From: Kribbella monticola
Lineage (GTDB): Bacteria; Actinomycetota; Actinomycetes; Propionibacteriales; Kribbellaceae
Direction of reading: 5' to 3'
Length of the DNA stretch: 64,000 nt
Assembly: GCF_003261635.1 (NCBI RefSeq)
Contig: NZ_QFXK01000033.1
Coordinates: 186,001-250,000 of the forward strand
This document shows positions 17,315 to 26,650 of this stretch, in pieces. The stretch's first letter is position 1; each line of letters starts with the position of its first letter. A program made the position numbers and the translations under genes. The notes under the pieces are model-generated. The model had not been told where the DNA came from. It was given only the letters and a program-made list of their open reading frames with translations, and did not search any database.

Positions 17315-18132
17315 ATCACGTCGAGCGGAACCGCGGCGTAGGCACGCGCGATGAGCTCGGCCGACGCCGGATCAGACTTGTACTGCGTGGTGCCGGCCGG
17401 CGTGGTGATCGAGGCGACCGGGAGTGCAGAGTCGATGGAGTTCGTGAGGTACGCCGCGTCGTAGTCGGCGATGGTGCTCAGGGGGACGGGCACCGTTTCA
17501 CGTGCAACGCCGACAGCTTCGAGGCCGGCTTGGAGCGTGAGCATGGTGATGCCGGGGAGGACGGCCGCCTCGGGCCAGATGATGCGGCCGGCTCTGGCGA
17601 AGCAGATGTTCCAGATCGAGGCTTCGGAGACGTTGCCCGAGCGGTCGTAGAACAGCGCATCGTCGTACGACGCGAGCCGCGCCTGGCGGGCGTAGTACGT
17701 CAGGCTGAACGTGCCGGTGTGTTTCAGGTGGGGGACGGGGCGCTCGTGCTCGAAGGCGAGCAGCCTCGGTGGAGTGCTGGTCGGAGCGATCGGATCGGAG
17801 ACGGTGACCAATAGGTCCGGCTCGGGTTGGAGCGTCTCGGCTCGGCGGGTTTCGGCACGCGGCAGGACGAAGGCGCTGATGCGGACGGAGACATCGACCG
17901 ACCACGCGCGATCGAGCGCGGCTCGTAGTACGGAGAGCACCCGGTCGGCCGAGAGGCCCTGGCCGAAGAGTTCGCGGGAGCTGCGGTCGAGCCGGTCGAG
18001 GTGCTGGGCCAGTCCACGGACGCGGCCGTCGCGGACCTGCATCGAGGTGAAGTGCCCGTAGCTGGTTGCCCTCAGCAACATAGGTGGCAGGGATTCGAGC
18101 GGTATGCCGTTCAGCTCCAGGTTCTCGGTCAC
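17311..18132 (-). CDS. Aminotransferase class IV (branched-chain/ADC-lyase fold)
   Basis: About 273 residues. The fold-type IV signature is visible: the PLP lysine in LKHTGTFSLTYYARQ near residue 150 and the Glu of GNVSEASIWN near 178, followed by GITMLTLQAGL. Members include branched-chain aminotransferase, D-amino-acid aminotransferase and aminodeoxychorismate lyase; the shortness favours the last two, but I cannot choose. Start taken at GTG 18132 (a GTG two codons upstream is equivalent); the frame extends further without support. A parS-like site lies inside the gene. Confidence 0.85.
   Translation of the reverse strand: MTENLELNGIPLESLPPMLLRATSYGHFTSMQVRDGRVRGLAQHLDRLDRSSRELFGQGLSADRVLSVLRAALDRAWSVDVSVRISAFVLPRAETRRAETLQPEPDLLVTVSDPIAPTSTPPRLLAFEHERPVPHLKHTGTFSLTYYARQARLASYDDALFYDRSGNVSEASIWNICFARAGRIIWPEAAVLPGITMLTLQAGLEAVGVARETVPVPLSTIADYDAAYLTNSIDSALPVASITTPAGTTQYKSDPASAELIARAYAAVPLDVI
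17495..17508. other. parS-like centromere site
   Basis: GTTTCACGTGCAAC matches the bacterial parS core GTTTCACGTGAAAC at 13 of 14 positions. ParB proteins of actinobacteria accept single changes in the outer arms. It is intragenic, as parS sites often are, and the flanking trx/murJ block normally lies beside parAB. Confidence 0.65.
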
Positions 18133-18174
18133 ACCCACAAGTCTGCGCGCAGCGGTCCACCCGGTGCGCTGGTC

Positions 18175-18180
18175 TAGTCT
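18175..18180 (+). promoter_or_regulatory. Leaderless -10 element of the YgjV-like gene
   Basis: TAGTCT ends 6 bases before the GTG at 18187, the spacing of a leaderless start. Confidence 0.55.
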
Positions 18181-18186
18181 CACGGC

Positions 18187-18804
18187 GTGGACCTCATGAG
18201 CATCATCGGGTGGGGCGGCTCGGCACTCGTCGTGGTGTCGTTGCTGCAGACCCGGATCCTGCGACTGCGTGTACTGAACCTGATCGGCTGCGTGATCCTG
18301 GTCGGCTTCAACCTCGCCATCCCCGTCTGGCCGATGGTCGGGATGAACGCCGTACTGGCCGTGATCAACGTGATCCAGCTCTGGCGACTGCTACGCCACC
18401 GGCACGACGACGCGGAGTACGCCGTCCTCGAGGTCAACCCCACCGACGCGTACCTCGGCCACGTGCTGACCGCGCACGGCAAGGACATCAGCCGGTTCAA
18501 CCCGGGCTTCACCTCGGCCGCCAGCCCGTACGCGTTCCTGGTCCAGCGCGGCGAGCGCACCGTAGGCGTCGTCCTCGCCCACGACGCCGGGAACGGCCGC
18601 GCCCAGATCGACCTGGACTACGTCCTCCCGGAGTACCGCGACTTCACCCCCGGCGAGTTCGTCTACCGCCGCAGCGACGTCTTCACCGACCACGGCTTCC
18701 ACCAGGTCATCGCCCCCCGCCGCATGCGCAACTCAGCCTCCTACCTCAACAAGGTCGGCTTCCACCGCGAAGACCAGGACCTCGTCCTCGACCTGCCGCA
18801 GTGA
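18187..18804 (+). CDS. YgjV-like membrane domain fused to an acetyltransferase-like C-terminal domain
   Basis: 205 residues. The first 75 form three helices (IIGWGGSALVVVSLLQ, VLNLIGCVILVGFNLAI, MVGMNAVLAVINVIQLWRLL) resembling YgjV/inner-membrane proteins. Residues 85-205 form a soluble domain whose pattern (GVVLAHDAG...IDLDYVLPEYRD...GF, then YLNKVGFHRE) recalls a GNAT fold. The Asp-rich PEYRD segment may contact substrate. Function unknown. Its TGA and the convergent GNAT gene's stop form the palindrome TGATCA. Confidence 0.7.
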   Translation: MDLMSIIGWGGSALVVVSLLQTRILRLRVLNLIGCVILVGFNLAIPVWPMVGMNAVLAVINVIQLWRLLRHRHDDAEYAVLEVNPTDAYLGHVLTAHGKDISRFNPGFTSAASPYAFLVQRGERTVGVVLAHDAGNGRAQIDLDYVLPEYRDFTPGEFVYRRSDVFTDHGFHQVIAPRRMRNSASYLNKVGFHREDQDLVLDLPQ

Positions 18805-19257
18805 TCAGAGGTTCTTGGCGAAGCAGAGGGAGGCTGGTTCGTGTTCGAAGGGGGGATAGGGCGGGGTGGGGGTGTAGCCGTGGTGGGTGTAGAGGGCTCG
18901 GGCTTCGTGTTGGGCGGTGCCGGTTTCGAGGCGGAGGCGGGTTAGGCCGAGGCGGCGGGCCGCGGACTCGACCTCGGCGAGGAGGAGGCGGGACAGGCCC
19001 CAGCCGCGGGAGGCCGGTTCGACGTACATGCGTTTGATCTCGCCGAGGCCGGGAGAGACCGGTTGCAGGCCGACGCAGCCGACCGGGGTGCCGCCGACGA
19101 GGAGCAGGATGAACCGGATGTCGGGGTGCAGGCCGACCAGTGGCTGGTCGTCGCCGTAGATGGCGGCGAGCTCGGCCTGCTGGGCGGTGGTGAGCGCGAC
19201 GATGTCCGGGTCGGTCGACGTCGCCGAGCGCAGTTCCGCCTCGTCGATCAGGGTCAT
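18805..19257 (-). CDS. GNAT-family N-acetyltransferase
   Basis: A 150-residue acetyltransferase. VGCVGLQPVSPGLGEIKRMYVEP (about 60-82) forms the central strands, and SRGWGLSRLLL near residue 84 is the acetyl-CoA pyrophosphate loop; RLRLETGTAQHEARALYTHHGY follows. The ATG at 19257 is preferred, with TACCGT seven bases upstream suggesting a leaderless start; earlier in-frame sequence overlaps the amidase promoter. Small-molecule acetylation is likely, substrate unknown. Confidence 0.88.
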   Translation of the reverse strand: MTLIDEAELRSATSTDPDIVALTTAQQAELAAIYGDDQPLVGLHPDIRFILLLVGGTPVGCVGLQPVSPGLGEIKRMYVEPASRGWGLSRLLLAEVESAARRLGLTRLRLETGTAQHEARALYTHHGYTPTPPYPPFEHEPASLCFAKNL

Positions 19258-19375
19258 GACGGCGACGGTAGCAACGAGCCGTGACGCTGCTGTTTCGCTT
19301 TCCTCACCGATGCTGCGCCCGGTTGTGAGGCCGACAACCCGCAACGGATGCCGATCGACGGGCAGCCGTGCTCTG

Positions 19376-20689
19376 ATGTTGGCTGTGGAGTCCATCGAGG
19401 CGATTGCCGCATCCGTCCGAAGTGGTGCAGTCGATCCGGTCGACCTGGTTGAGCAAGCGTTGCAGCGGGCCGAGGAGACGGCCGCGCTGAACGCAGTCGT
19501 TCACCTGGACGCAGAAGGAGCACGCAAGGCTGCCGTCGCGCATGACCGTCGTGGTGCGCTGGCCGGCATACCGGTGCTGGTGAAGGAGATCATCGAGGTC
19601 CAAGGCCTGCCGTACCGCTGCGGTTCGCTCACGATGGACGAACTCGGCAGCACCGACGCAGACGTCGTACGGCGGTTGCGGGCGGCCGGGGCAATCGTCA
19701 TCGGGCTCAGCCACAGTCACGAGTTCGCCTATGGCTGCACTGGCACCTCCAACCGAGCTGGACCCTGCCGCAATCCGCACGACCCGTCGCGGATCACCGG
19801 TGGCTCCAGTGCCGGTGCTGCTGCGGCAGTAGCCGCCGGTGTCGTCCCACTGGCGATCGGCACGGACACCGCCGGCTCAGTGCGGATCCCTGCTGCCCTG
19901 TGCGGAGTGGTCGGCTTCAAACCCGCGCGAAACACACTGTCCACCAACAGAGTCTTCCCGCTGTCCCAGAGCCTGGACCACGTCGGCGTACTCACGGCCA
20001 CGGTCGCCGACGCGCAGTACGCCGTCGATGCACTGACTGCACAACACACAGCCCGTACTGCGAGCCCGCCGCGCCTCGGACTGGTGTCGAACCCCGAGCA
20101 CCTCGACTGCTCACCAGAGGTGACCAAAGCCTGGTCTGCTGCAATAGCAACGCTCCGGGCCGCCGGCGCCGCGATGAGCGAGGCGAAGGTCCCCGACTGG
20201 GCGGAGACCAACCAGACCGCGATCGACCTGCAGGGGCCCGAGGCGGTCGCCAACCACGTCGGCCGGAACGTCGAGAACTACCAGCCCGACGTCCAGGAGC
20301 GATTGCGGGAGGCGGTCGAGATCCCGGCTTGGCGCTACGTCAAGGCTCGCGAGCAGGTCCTCGCGGTGACCGTCGAACTCGGGACGACCATCAGCCGGGT
20401 CGACGCCCTGCTGCTGCCGACCGTCCAACTGACCGCTCCGACGCTGAGCGAGGTCGAGGCAGATTCGCTGAGCATCCGAGCCAAGCTCATGCGCAACACC
20501 CGCCTGGCCAACCTGACCGGCTACCCGGCGTACAGCATCCCAATGCCGACCGACGGCCTGCCGGGCGGTCTCCAAATCATTGCCTTGGACAACCAATCCG
20601 CCAGTGCGGTGGCGCGCTGGGTCGAGCAGGCCCTGACCTCCCGTCCACCGGCTGTGGACGGGAGATCAAGCGGGGCGGATCAGCTGTAG
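19376..20689 (+). CDS. Amidase (amidase-signature family)
   Basis: A 437-residue amidase. The Ser-cisSer-Lys triad is present: Lys in PVLVKEI near residue 66, Ser in ITGGSSAGAAAA near 143 and the nucleophile in TDTAGSVRIPAALCG near 166. It hydrolyses a carboxamide; GatA-like length but no gatCB genes nearby, so it is a metabolic amidase. The start could be ATG 19376 or GTG 19385. The last 10 bases overlap the convergent GH30 gene. Confidence 0.92.
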   Translation: MLAVESIEAIAASVRSGAVDPVDLVEQALQRAEETAALNAVVHLDAEGARKAAVAHDRRGALAGIPVLVKEIIEVQGLPYRCGSLTMDELGSTDADVVRRLRAAGAIVIGLSHSHEFAYGCTGTSNRAGPCRNPHDPSRITGGSSAGAAAAVAAGVVPLAIGTDTAGSVRIPAALCGVVGFKPARNTLSTNRVFPLSQSLDHVGVLTATVADAQYAVDALTAQHTARTASPPRLGLVSNPEHLDCSPEVTKAWSAAIATLRAAGAAMSEAKVPDWAETNQTAIDLQGPEAVANHVGRNVENYQPDVQERLREAVEIPAWRYVKAREQVLAVTVELGTTISRVDALLLPTVQLTAPTLSEVEADSLSIRAKLMRNTRLANLTGYPAYSIPMPTDGLPGGLQIIALDNQSASAVARWVEQALTSRPPAVDGRSSGADQL

Positions 20690-22608
20690 AAGCGCACGTC
20701 GGCGAGCGTCCACCAGTGGTCACTGGTACTGGTCGAGGTGATCCGGAGGTAGCGCGCCCGGGTCGGCGCCACGTCGATGTTGGTCAGCTGGCCGTCCGAC
20801 GTACCGGTGGCCAAGGGCCGCCACGTCGTGCCGTCGTTGCTGTAGGTCAGCTTCCACGAGGCGGCGAAGTCGCCCAGATTGCCGCCGCTGTCGAGCGCCA
20901 CCCGGCGGATCGTCTTCGCCGTACCGAGGTCGACCTGCAGGTACTGGTCCGGCGCCTGCGCGGCCTTCGACTGCCAGAGCGTCGATCCGTCGGCATCGAT
21001 CGCCGCCGCCGCATCACCAGCCGGTACTGCGGAAGCCGTCGCGCCGGCCAGCGAGATCGGCGCCAACCACGAGCCACCCGAGCGCGGCCAGGTGAACGTC
21101 GCGAGTGCTCCACCCGGCAGCGTGTACTCGAACAACTCGTCGCCGACCGCCACCGCGAAGGACCGCGGGTCGTCGTTCTCGTTGTGCACGACCAGCGCGG
21201 TCGAGCCGTCCGGGTTGCGGAAGGCGGCGTCCATCAGTTGCCCGTTCCACCCGGTCGTTCCGTACGACGTGGAGCCGATCCGTACCGCGCCGGGCTTCAC
21301 GAACTTCGACAGGTGCCCGATCGTGTAGTACTCCGCGTCCGTGCTCACCGTGCCGTCGGGCTGCAGCGTGACGAGGCCGGTGCAGGTGTCGCAACCACCG
21401 AGGTGCGGGCCGCCAGTGGAGTCGAGCGCGATGTTCCAGTTCACGACCGACTTGCCCCAGTTCCGCGTGACTCCAAGTGCGAGGTTCCTGGCGTGCCAGG
21501 TGAGCGTGCCGCGGAAGATCTGCTCAGGTGTGTCGGTCGCGCCGTGCGAGCCCGAGCACTCGGTGAACCAGATCCCCTTCTCCGGAAAGGCCTTCTGCAA
21601 GGCGCTCTGCGCTGCGGCGCTGCCCGAGTAGCAGTGGTACGCCGTACCGGCGATCCACTTGGCGGCAGGAGAGCTGAGCAGTTGGTACGGGTAGTCGGTC
21701 TCCGGGTCCTCGCCGGGCGGCGTACTGGCGACGTCACCGGGGTGCGTGGTCCAGTTGTGGTCGTAGCCGAGGATCTTCGTGCGTGGGCTCGCTGCGTGCA
21801 GCAGTGGGCCGAGCGCCTCGATCACGGCGGCCTCCTGCCGTACCGGCATGTCCGTGCCCGGGTAGCCGCCCGGCTTGCGGTTCTGCGGCTCGTTCTGCAC
21901 GGACAGGAAGTCGACCGGTACGCCGGCCGTTGCGTACGCCTTCACGAACTTCACCAGGTAGCGCGCGTAGGCGTTGTAGACAGCGGGGTCGTCCTTGAGC
22001 CGGCCACCGATCAGCGAGTCGCCGGTCTTCATCCACGCGGGCGGGCTCCACGGCGTAGCCATCACCTTGACTGCCGGGTTGAGTTGCTTGGCCCGGCGCA
22101 GCAACGGCAGCACCTGGGCCTGGTCGTGCGCGATGGTGAAGTGCCGCAGCGCGAAGTCGGTCTGCCCGGCAGGCATGTCGTCGTACGTGTAGTGCTCCGC
22201 GGCGGCGGTGAAGTCGGACGAGCCGACCGGCTGGCGCAGGAAGCTCACGCCGATGCCCTGCTTCGGATCGAACAGCGAGCGCAGTGTCTTCTCCCGGTCG
22301 GCCGCGCTCAGCCGGTAGAACACCGCCGCGGACGAGTCGGTGATCGCCGCGCCGAAGCCGTCCATGGTCTGGTACTTCGTGGCCGGGTCGACCGTGATCG
22401 TCGTGAGCTTGCTGGCCGTCCGGCTGAACGCGACGGGAGCCCGTTCGTGCAGCAGTTCGGTGCGGTCCGGGGTGGTGACCCAGACCCGGGCCGCCGATCC
22501 GGTCGAGTGGCTCTGGGCGGGAAGCCGGGCGGCGTCGGCGCCGACGGTCACCCCGCTGAGCACCAGGGCGGAGACCGTGACGGTCCCGCCGATCGCTTGC
22601 CAATTCAT
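20680..22608 (-). CDS. Secreted GH30 glycosidase with C-terminal discoidin (F5/8 C) domain
   Basis: A 642-residue secreted enzyme: signal peptide (1-26), GH30 barrel (about 60-410), a beta-sandwich typical of GH30 (about 410-500) and a galactose-binding discoidin domain (about 510-642). The acid/base is Glu240 in SVQNEP and the nucleophile Glu350 in WFTECSG. Likely beta-1,6- or beta-1,3-glucanase/glucosylceramidase-type activity. It is divergent from a LacI regulator, with a perfect 21-bp palindrome between them, so expression is probably sugar-induced. Confidence 0.92.
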   Translation of the reverse strand: MNWQAIGGTVTVSALVLSGVTVGADAARLPAQSHSTGSAARVWVTTPDRTELLHERAPVAFSRTASKLTTITVDPATKYQTMDGFGAAITDSSAAVFYRLSAADREKTLRSLFDPKQGIGVSFLRQPVGSSDFTAAAEHYTYDDMPAGQTDFALRHFTIAHDQAQVLPLLRRAKQLNPAVKVMATPWSPPAWMKTGDSLIGGRLKDDPAVYNAYARYLVKFVKAYATAGVPVDFLSVQNEPQNRKPGGYPGTDMPVRQEAAVIEALGPLLHAASPRTKILGYDHNWTTHPGDVASTPPGEDPETDYPYQLLSSPAAKWIAGTAYHCYSGSAAAQSALQKAFPEKGIWFTECSGSHGATDTPEQIFRGTLTWHARNLALGVTRNWGKSVVNWNIALDSTGGPHLGGCDTCTGLVTLQPDGTVSTDAEYYTIGHLSKFVKPGAVRIGSTSYGTTGWNGQLMDAAFRNPDGSTALVVHNENDDPRSFAVAVGDELFEYTLPGGALATFTWPRSGGSWLAPISLAGATASAVPAGDAAAAIDADGSTLWQSKAAQAPDQYLQVDLGTAKTIRRVALDSGGNLGDFAASWKLTYSNDGTTWRPLATGTSDGQLTNIDVAPTRARYLRITSTSTSDHWWTLADVRFYS

Positions 22609-22642
22609 AGTTCTCCTTCACAGCGGGCGGGCTGTAACAAAT

Positions 22643-22663
22643 GAAACACCTGCCAGGTGTTTC
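22643..22663. promoter_or_regulatory. LacI-type operator between GH30 and lacI-like gene
   Basis: Perfect inverted repeat with 10-base arms GAAACACCTG and CAGGTGTTTC around one central C. It lies 35 bases upstream of the GH30 start. An 11-base direct repeat TGTAACAAATG flanks the region at 22633-22643 and 22734-22744, the second copy covering the regulator's ATG. Confidence 0.75.
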
Positions 22664-22741
22664 CTGCTCAGAAAACCGTCGGTATAGCGGACTGTCAAGA
22701 CTGGGATTAGGGTGCAACTGTGAAACAAGGTGATGTAACAA

Positions 22742-23755
22742 ATGCCTAGGCATCGCGCCACCGTGCGGGACATTGCGGCCGAGACCGGCGTCTCGATCGC
22801 GACCGTCTCCCGGGTGCTCAACCAGGCCGGCAACGTGGCGCCGCAGACAAGGGAGCTGGTTGAGCAGGCCGTCGAGCGCCTCGGACTCCGGGCGCCCGGT
22901 CCGCGCGGAGGACAGCCGAAGCCGGTCGCGGGCGCGGTCTACGTCCGCTGCCCGTACGTGCTGACCGACTACTTCGGCCTGATCGTCTCGTCCATCGCGG
23001 AGACGCTCGAGCGGTACGGTCGCCGGCTGGTGCTGGATGCCGGCGAGGCCGCTCAGCACACCCAGGCGCTGGCGCGGCTGACCGGCGGGCACGGGCTGGC
23101 CGGCGCGATCCTGATCCTCCCGCCGGAGCCGGGTGAGGAGCTTGTCCGGCTGCAGGGCCGTCGGTTCCCGTTCGTCGTGGTCGACCCGCGGACGCCCTTG
23201 CCGCGAGACATCCCGTCCGTCTCGGCCGCACACTTCTCCGGCGCGCGCCAGGTCACAGCGCATCTGGTCGAGCTCGGCCATACCCGGCTCGGGGTGATCG
23301 CGGGGCCGCGGGAGTGGCTCGCGAGTGACGCGCGGATGGGGGGCCATGCGGCCGCTTGCGCCGACGGCGGGATCCTTCCGGATGCCGAGTTGGTCCGTTA
23401 CGTCGAGCCGACGATCGAGCAGGGGTACCGCGCGGCTGGGCAACTGCTGGATCTGCCGGAGCGGCCGACTGCCTTGGTCGCCTTCAACGACAAGGCGGCG
23501 GTCGGCGCGATGCAAGCGGCGGTCGAGCGCGGTCTGCGGATTCCGGACGATCTCTCGATCGCCGGGTTCGACGACATCGATCTCAGCCGGGCCACCTCGC
23601 CACAGCTCACCACGGTCCGGCAGCCGCTGCAGGAGATGGGCCGGATGGCGGTGAGCCTGCTGACCCGTCTCCTCGACCGCCACGAACTCGAGGCACTCCA
23701 CGTCGAACTGGCTACTGAACTGATCACCCGAGCCTCCACCGCCCCACCAAACTAA
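22742..23755 (+). CDS. LacI-family transcriptional regulator
   Basis: A 337-residue repressor. Residues 7-55 (TVRDIAAETGVSIATVSRVLN) are the LacI helix-turn-helix and hinge; the rest is a periplasmic-binding-like sugar domain with VAFNDKAAVGAMQAA near 245 and SIAGFDDIDLSRATSPQLTTVRQP near 275. AAGGTG precedes the ATG. It most likely represses the divergent GH30 gene in the absence of a glucan-derived sugar. Its C-terminus faces two tandem hairpins. Confidence 0.92.
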   Translation: MPRHRATVRDIAAETGVSIATVSRVLNQAGNVAPQTRELVEQAVERLGLRAPGPRGGQPKPVAGAVYVRCPYVLTDYFGLIVSSIAETLERYGRRLVLDAGEAAQHTQALARLTGGHGLAGAILILPPEPGEELVRLQGRRFPFVVVDPRTPLPRDIPSVSAAHFSGARQVTAHLVELGHTRLGVIAGPREWLASDARMGGHAAACADGGILPDAELVRYVEPTIEQGYRAAGQLLDLPERPTALVAFNDKAAVGAMQAAVERGLRIPDDLSIAGFDDIDLSRATSPQLTTVRQPLQEMGRMAVSLLTRLLDRHELEALHVELATELITRASTAPPN

Positions 23756-23773
23756 CCACCCCACCCTTCTGCG

Positions 23774-23813
23774 AACCCACACTTTCGGGGGTCGGCCCCT
23801 CAACGTGTGGGTT
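23774..23813. terminator. Hairpin 1 of a tandem pair, probable bidirectional terminator
   Basis: Arms AACCCACAC (23774-23782) and GTGTGGGTT (23805-23813), with an inner GGGG/CCCC pairing in the loop. It lies between the convergent LacI and TetR genes. Confidence 0.6.
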
Positions 23814-23835
23814 GTCTGCCTGGATACCGCGCGCC

Positions 23836-23875
23836 AACCCACACTTTGAGGGGATAACCCCCTGAGAGGTGGGTT
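23836..23875. terminator. Hairpin 2 of the tandem pair, related sequence
   Basis: Arms AACCCAC (23836-23842) and GTGGGTT (23869-23875), again with an inner GGGG/CCCC stem. The left arm with its following ACTTT repeats hairpin 1, so the two appear to be copies of one palindromic unit about 62 bp apart. Confidence 0.55.
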
Positions 23876-23915
23876 CGCCGGTTGGCCGGGGGCGCGGGGT
23901 TTGATGGGGGCGGGG

Positions 23916-24515
23916 TTAGAGCGTGCGGAGGGCGTGGAGGGCGGCTATGGACTGGTCTACCAGGGTTTCCGCCGTCACTGGGCGGTCGGGTTCGGGGAGG
24001 CCGGACCACTCGACGGCGAGGTCTTCGACGTACGCGAGCCAGGCGTGGACCAGCATGCGCACCGGGGAGGCCGGGTCGGTCGCGGCGGCGGAGTCGCCGA
24101 GGAGATCGAGCACTCGGGTGGTCAGCCCGGCGCGGGTCTCGGCGTAGATCTCCACGACGTACAGATCTCCTCCGGCTGCTCCGCGGACGAAGGAGATGTA
24201 CGAGTCGCGCCGCCGGGTCACGAAGGCGAGGAAGGCCAGCAGCATCTCCCGCAGTTGCTCGGCCGGCGGCAGCGACGGGTCAGGCTTGGTGACTCGCAAG
24301 AGCCGTCGCCCAGCCGCGCTGACCACCGCGATGTAGAAGTCGCGCTTGGTCGGGAAGTAGTGGAACAGCAGCCCGCGGGAGATCCCCGCTTCGGCCGCGA
24401 CCGCGTCGATCGACAGCTGGTGGATCGGCTGGGTCCGCAACATCCGCAGCCCGATGCCGACCAGTTGCTTGCGGCGATCCTCCGCTGTCAGTCGCTGGCG
24501 CACGCTATTGAGCAT
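23916..24515 (-). CDS. TetR-family transcriptional regulator
   Basis: A 199-residue regulator. The N-terminal helix-turn-helix reads LSIDAVAAEAGISRGLLFHYFPTKRDFY (about 33-60). The C-terminal ligand domain resembles the FadR/acyl-CoA-sensing group. Its start codon lies inside the palindrome TGAGC-ATT-GCTCA; if the GTG at 24503 is the true start, the operator would be just upstream instead. It is divergent from the acyl-CoA dehydrogenase operon and probably represses it. Confidence 0.88.
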   Translation of the reverse strand: MLNSVRQRLTAEDRRKQLVGIGLRMLRTQPIHQLSIDAVAAEAGISRGLLFHYFPTKRDFYIAVVSAAGRRLLRVTKPDPSLPPAEQLREMLLAFLAFVTRRRDSYISFVRGAAGGDLYVVEIYAETRAGLTTRVLDLLGDSAAATDPASPVRMLVHAWLAYVEDLAVEWSGLPEPDRPVTAETLVDQSIAALHALRTL

Positions 24516-24521
24516 TGCTCA
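24509..24521. promoter_or_regulatory. Putative TetR operator
   Basis: Inverted repeat TGAGC-ATT-GCTCA between the TetR gene and the acyl-CoA dehydrogenase start at 24567. It overlaps the annotated TetR ATG, consistent with autoregulation. Confidence 0.5.
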
Positions 24522-24566
24522 GTAAGTGCGCTACCGTCAAGGAACACCAAGCTGAGGAGGCGTGGG

Positions 24567-25795
<1,229 letters not shown>

Positions 25796-25799
<4 letters not shown>

Positions 25800-26650
25800 G
25801 CAGGGTTCTCGTCACCGGTGGCGCGAGCGGGCTCGGCGCCGCGCTGGTCCAGCGATTCGTTGCCGACGGCCACAAGGTGCTGTGCACGGACGTCGCCGCC
25901 GAGGTCACCGGGCACGGCGCCACGGAGTACCGGCAGTTGAATGTGCGGGATGCCGATGACTGGGAAGCCGCCGTCGCCTGGTGCGAGGAGAACTGGGGCG
26001 GCCTCGACATCCTGGTGAACAACGCCGGGATCGCGACCGGCGGACGGATCGACGTCGAGTCGCTGGACGAGTGGGACCGCGTCGTCGACATCAACCTGAT
26101 GGGTGTGGTTCGCGGTTGCCGCGCGTTCACGCCGATGTTCAAGCGACAGCGCTCGGGTCACTTCGTCAACACCGCCTCCGCGGCCGGGCTGGTGCATCCG
26201 CCGATGATGAGCTCGTACAACACGGTGAAGGCCGGTGTGGTCGCGTTGTCCGAGACGCTCTCGCACGAACTGAGCCCGTACGGCGTGAGCGTGTCGGTCG
26301 TCTGCCCGTCGTTCTTCCGGACCAATCTGGCCGACTCGATCCAGGGCGACGACACCGAGATGGGCGCGACCGCGCGGAGGCTGATCGAGAAGTCACCACG
26401 GACCGCGGACGATATCGCGGCCAAGGTGATCGCCGGGGTGAAGAAGCGCCAGTTCCTGATCATCCCGGACCGGCCGGCCCTGATCGCCTGGCGTACCAAG
26501 CGTTTCGCCCGCCCGCTCTACGACCGCCAGATGCGCAAGATCGCCTCCCGGGCCCGCGAGCGCGCGGAAGCGCCCGGCCCGGCAGCGGGTGGGACGGGGG
26601 CAGGTGGGTCGACCGGCGCGAGTTCGGTACCGACGGCCGGGGAGCGGTGA
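25796..26650 (+). CDS. Short-chain dehydrogenase/reductase
   Basis: A 284-residue SDR. The NAD(P) motif VTGGASGLG is at residues 6-14, NNAG near 82, and the catalytic Ser-Tyr-Lys appears as VNTASAAG then SSYNTVKAG near 130-150. The GTG start overlaps the previous stop by 4 bases (GTGA). The last 30 residues are a Gly/Ala/Ser-rich tail. Likely oxidises a hydroxyacyl or alcohol intermediate of the same pathway. Confidence 0.9.
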
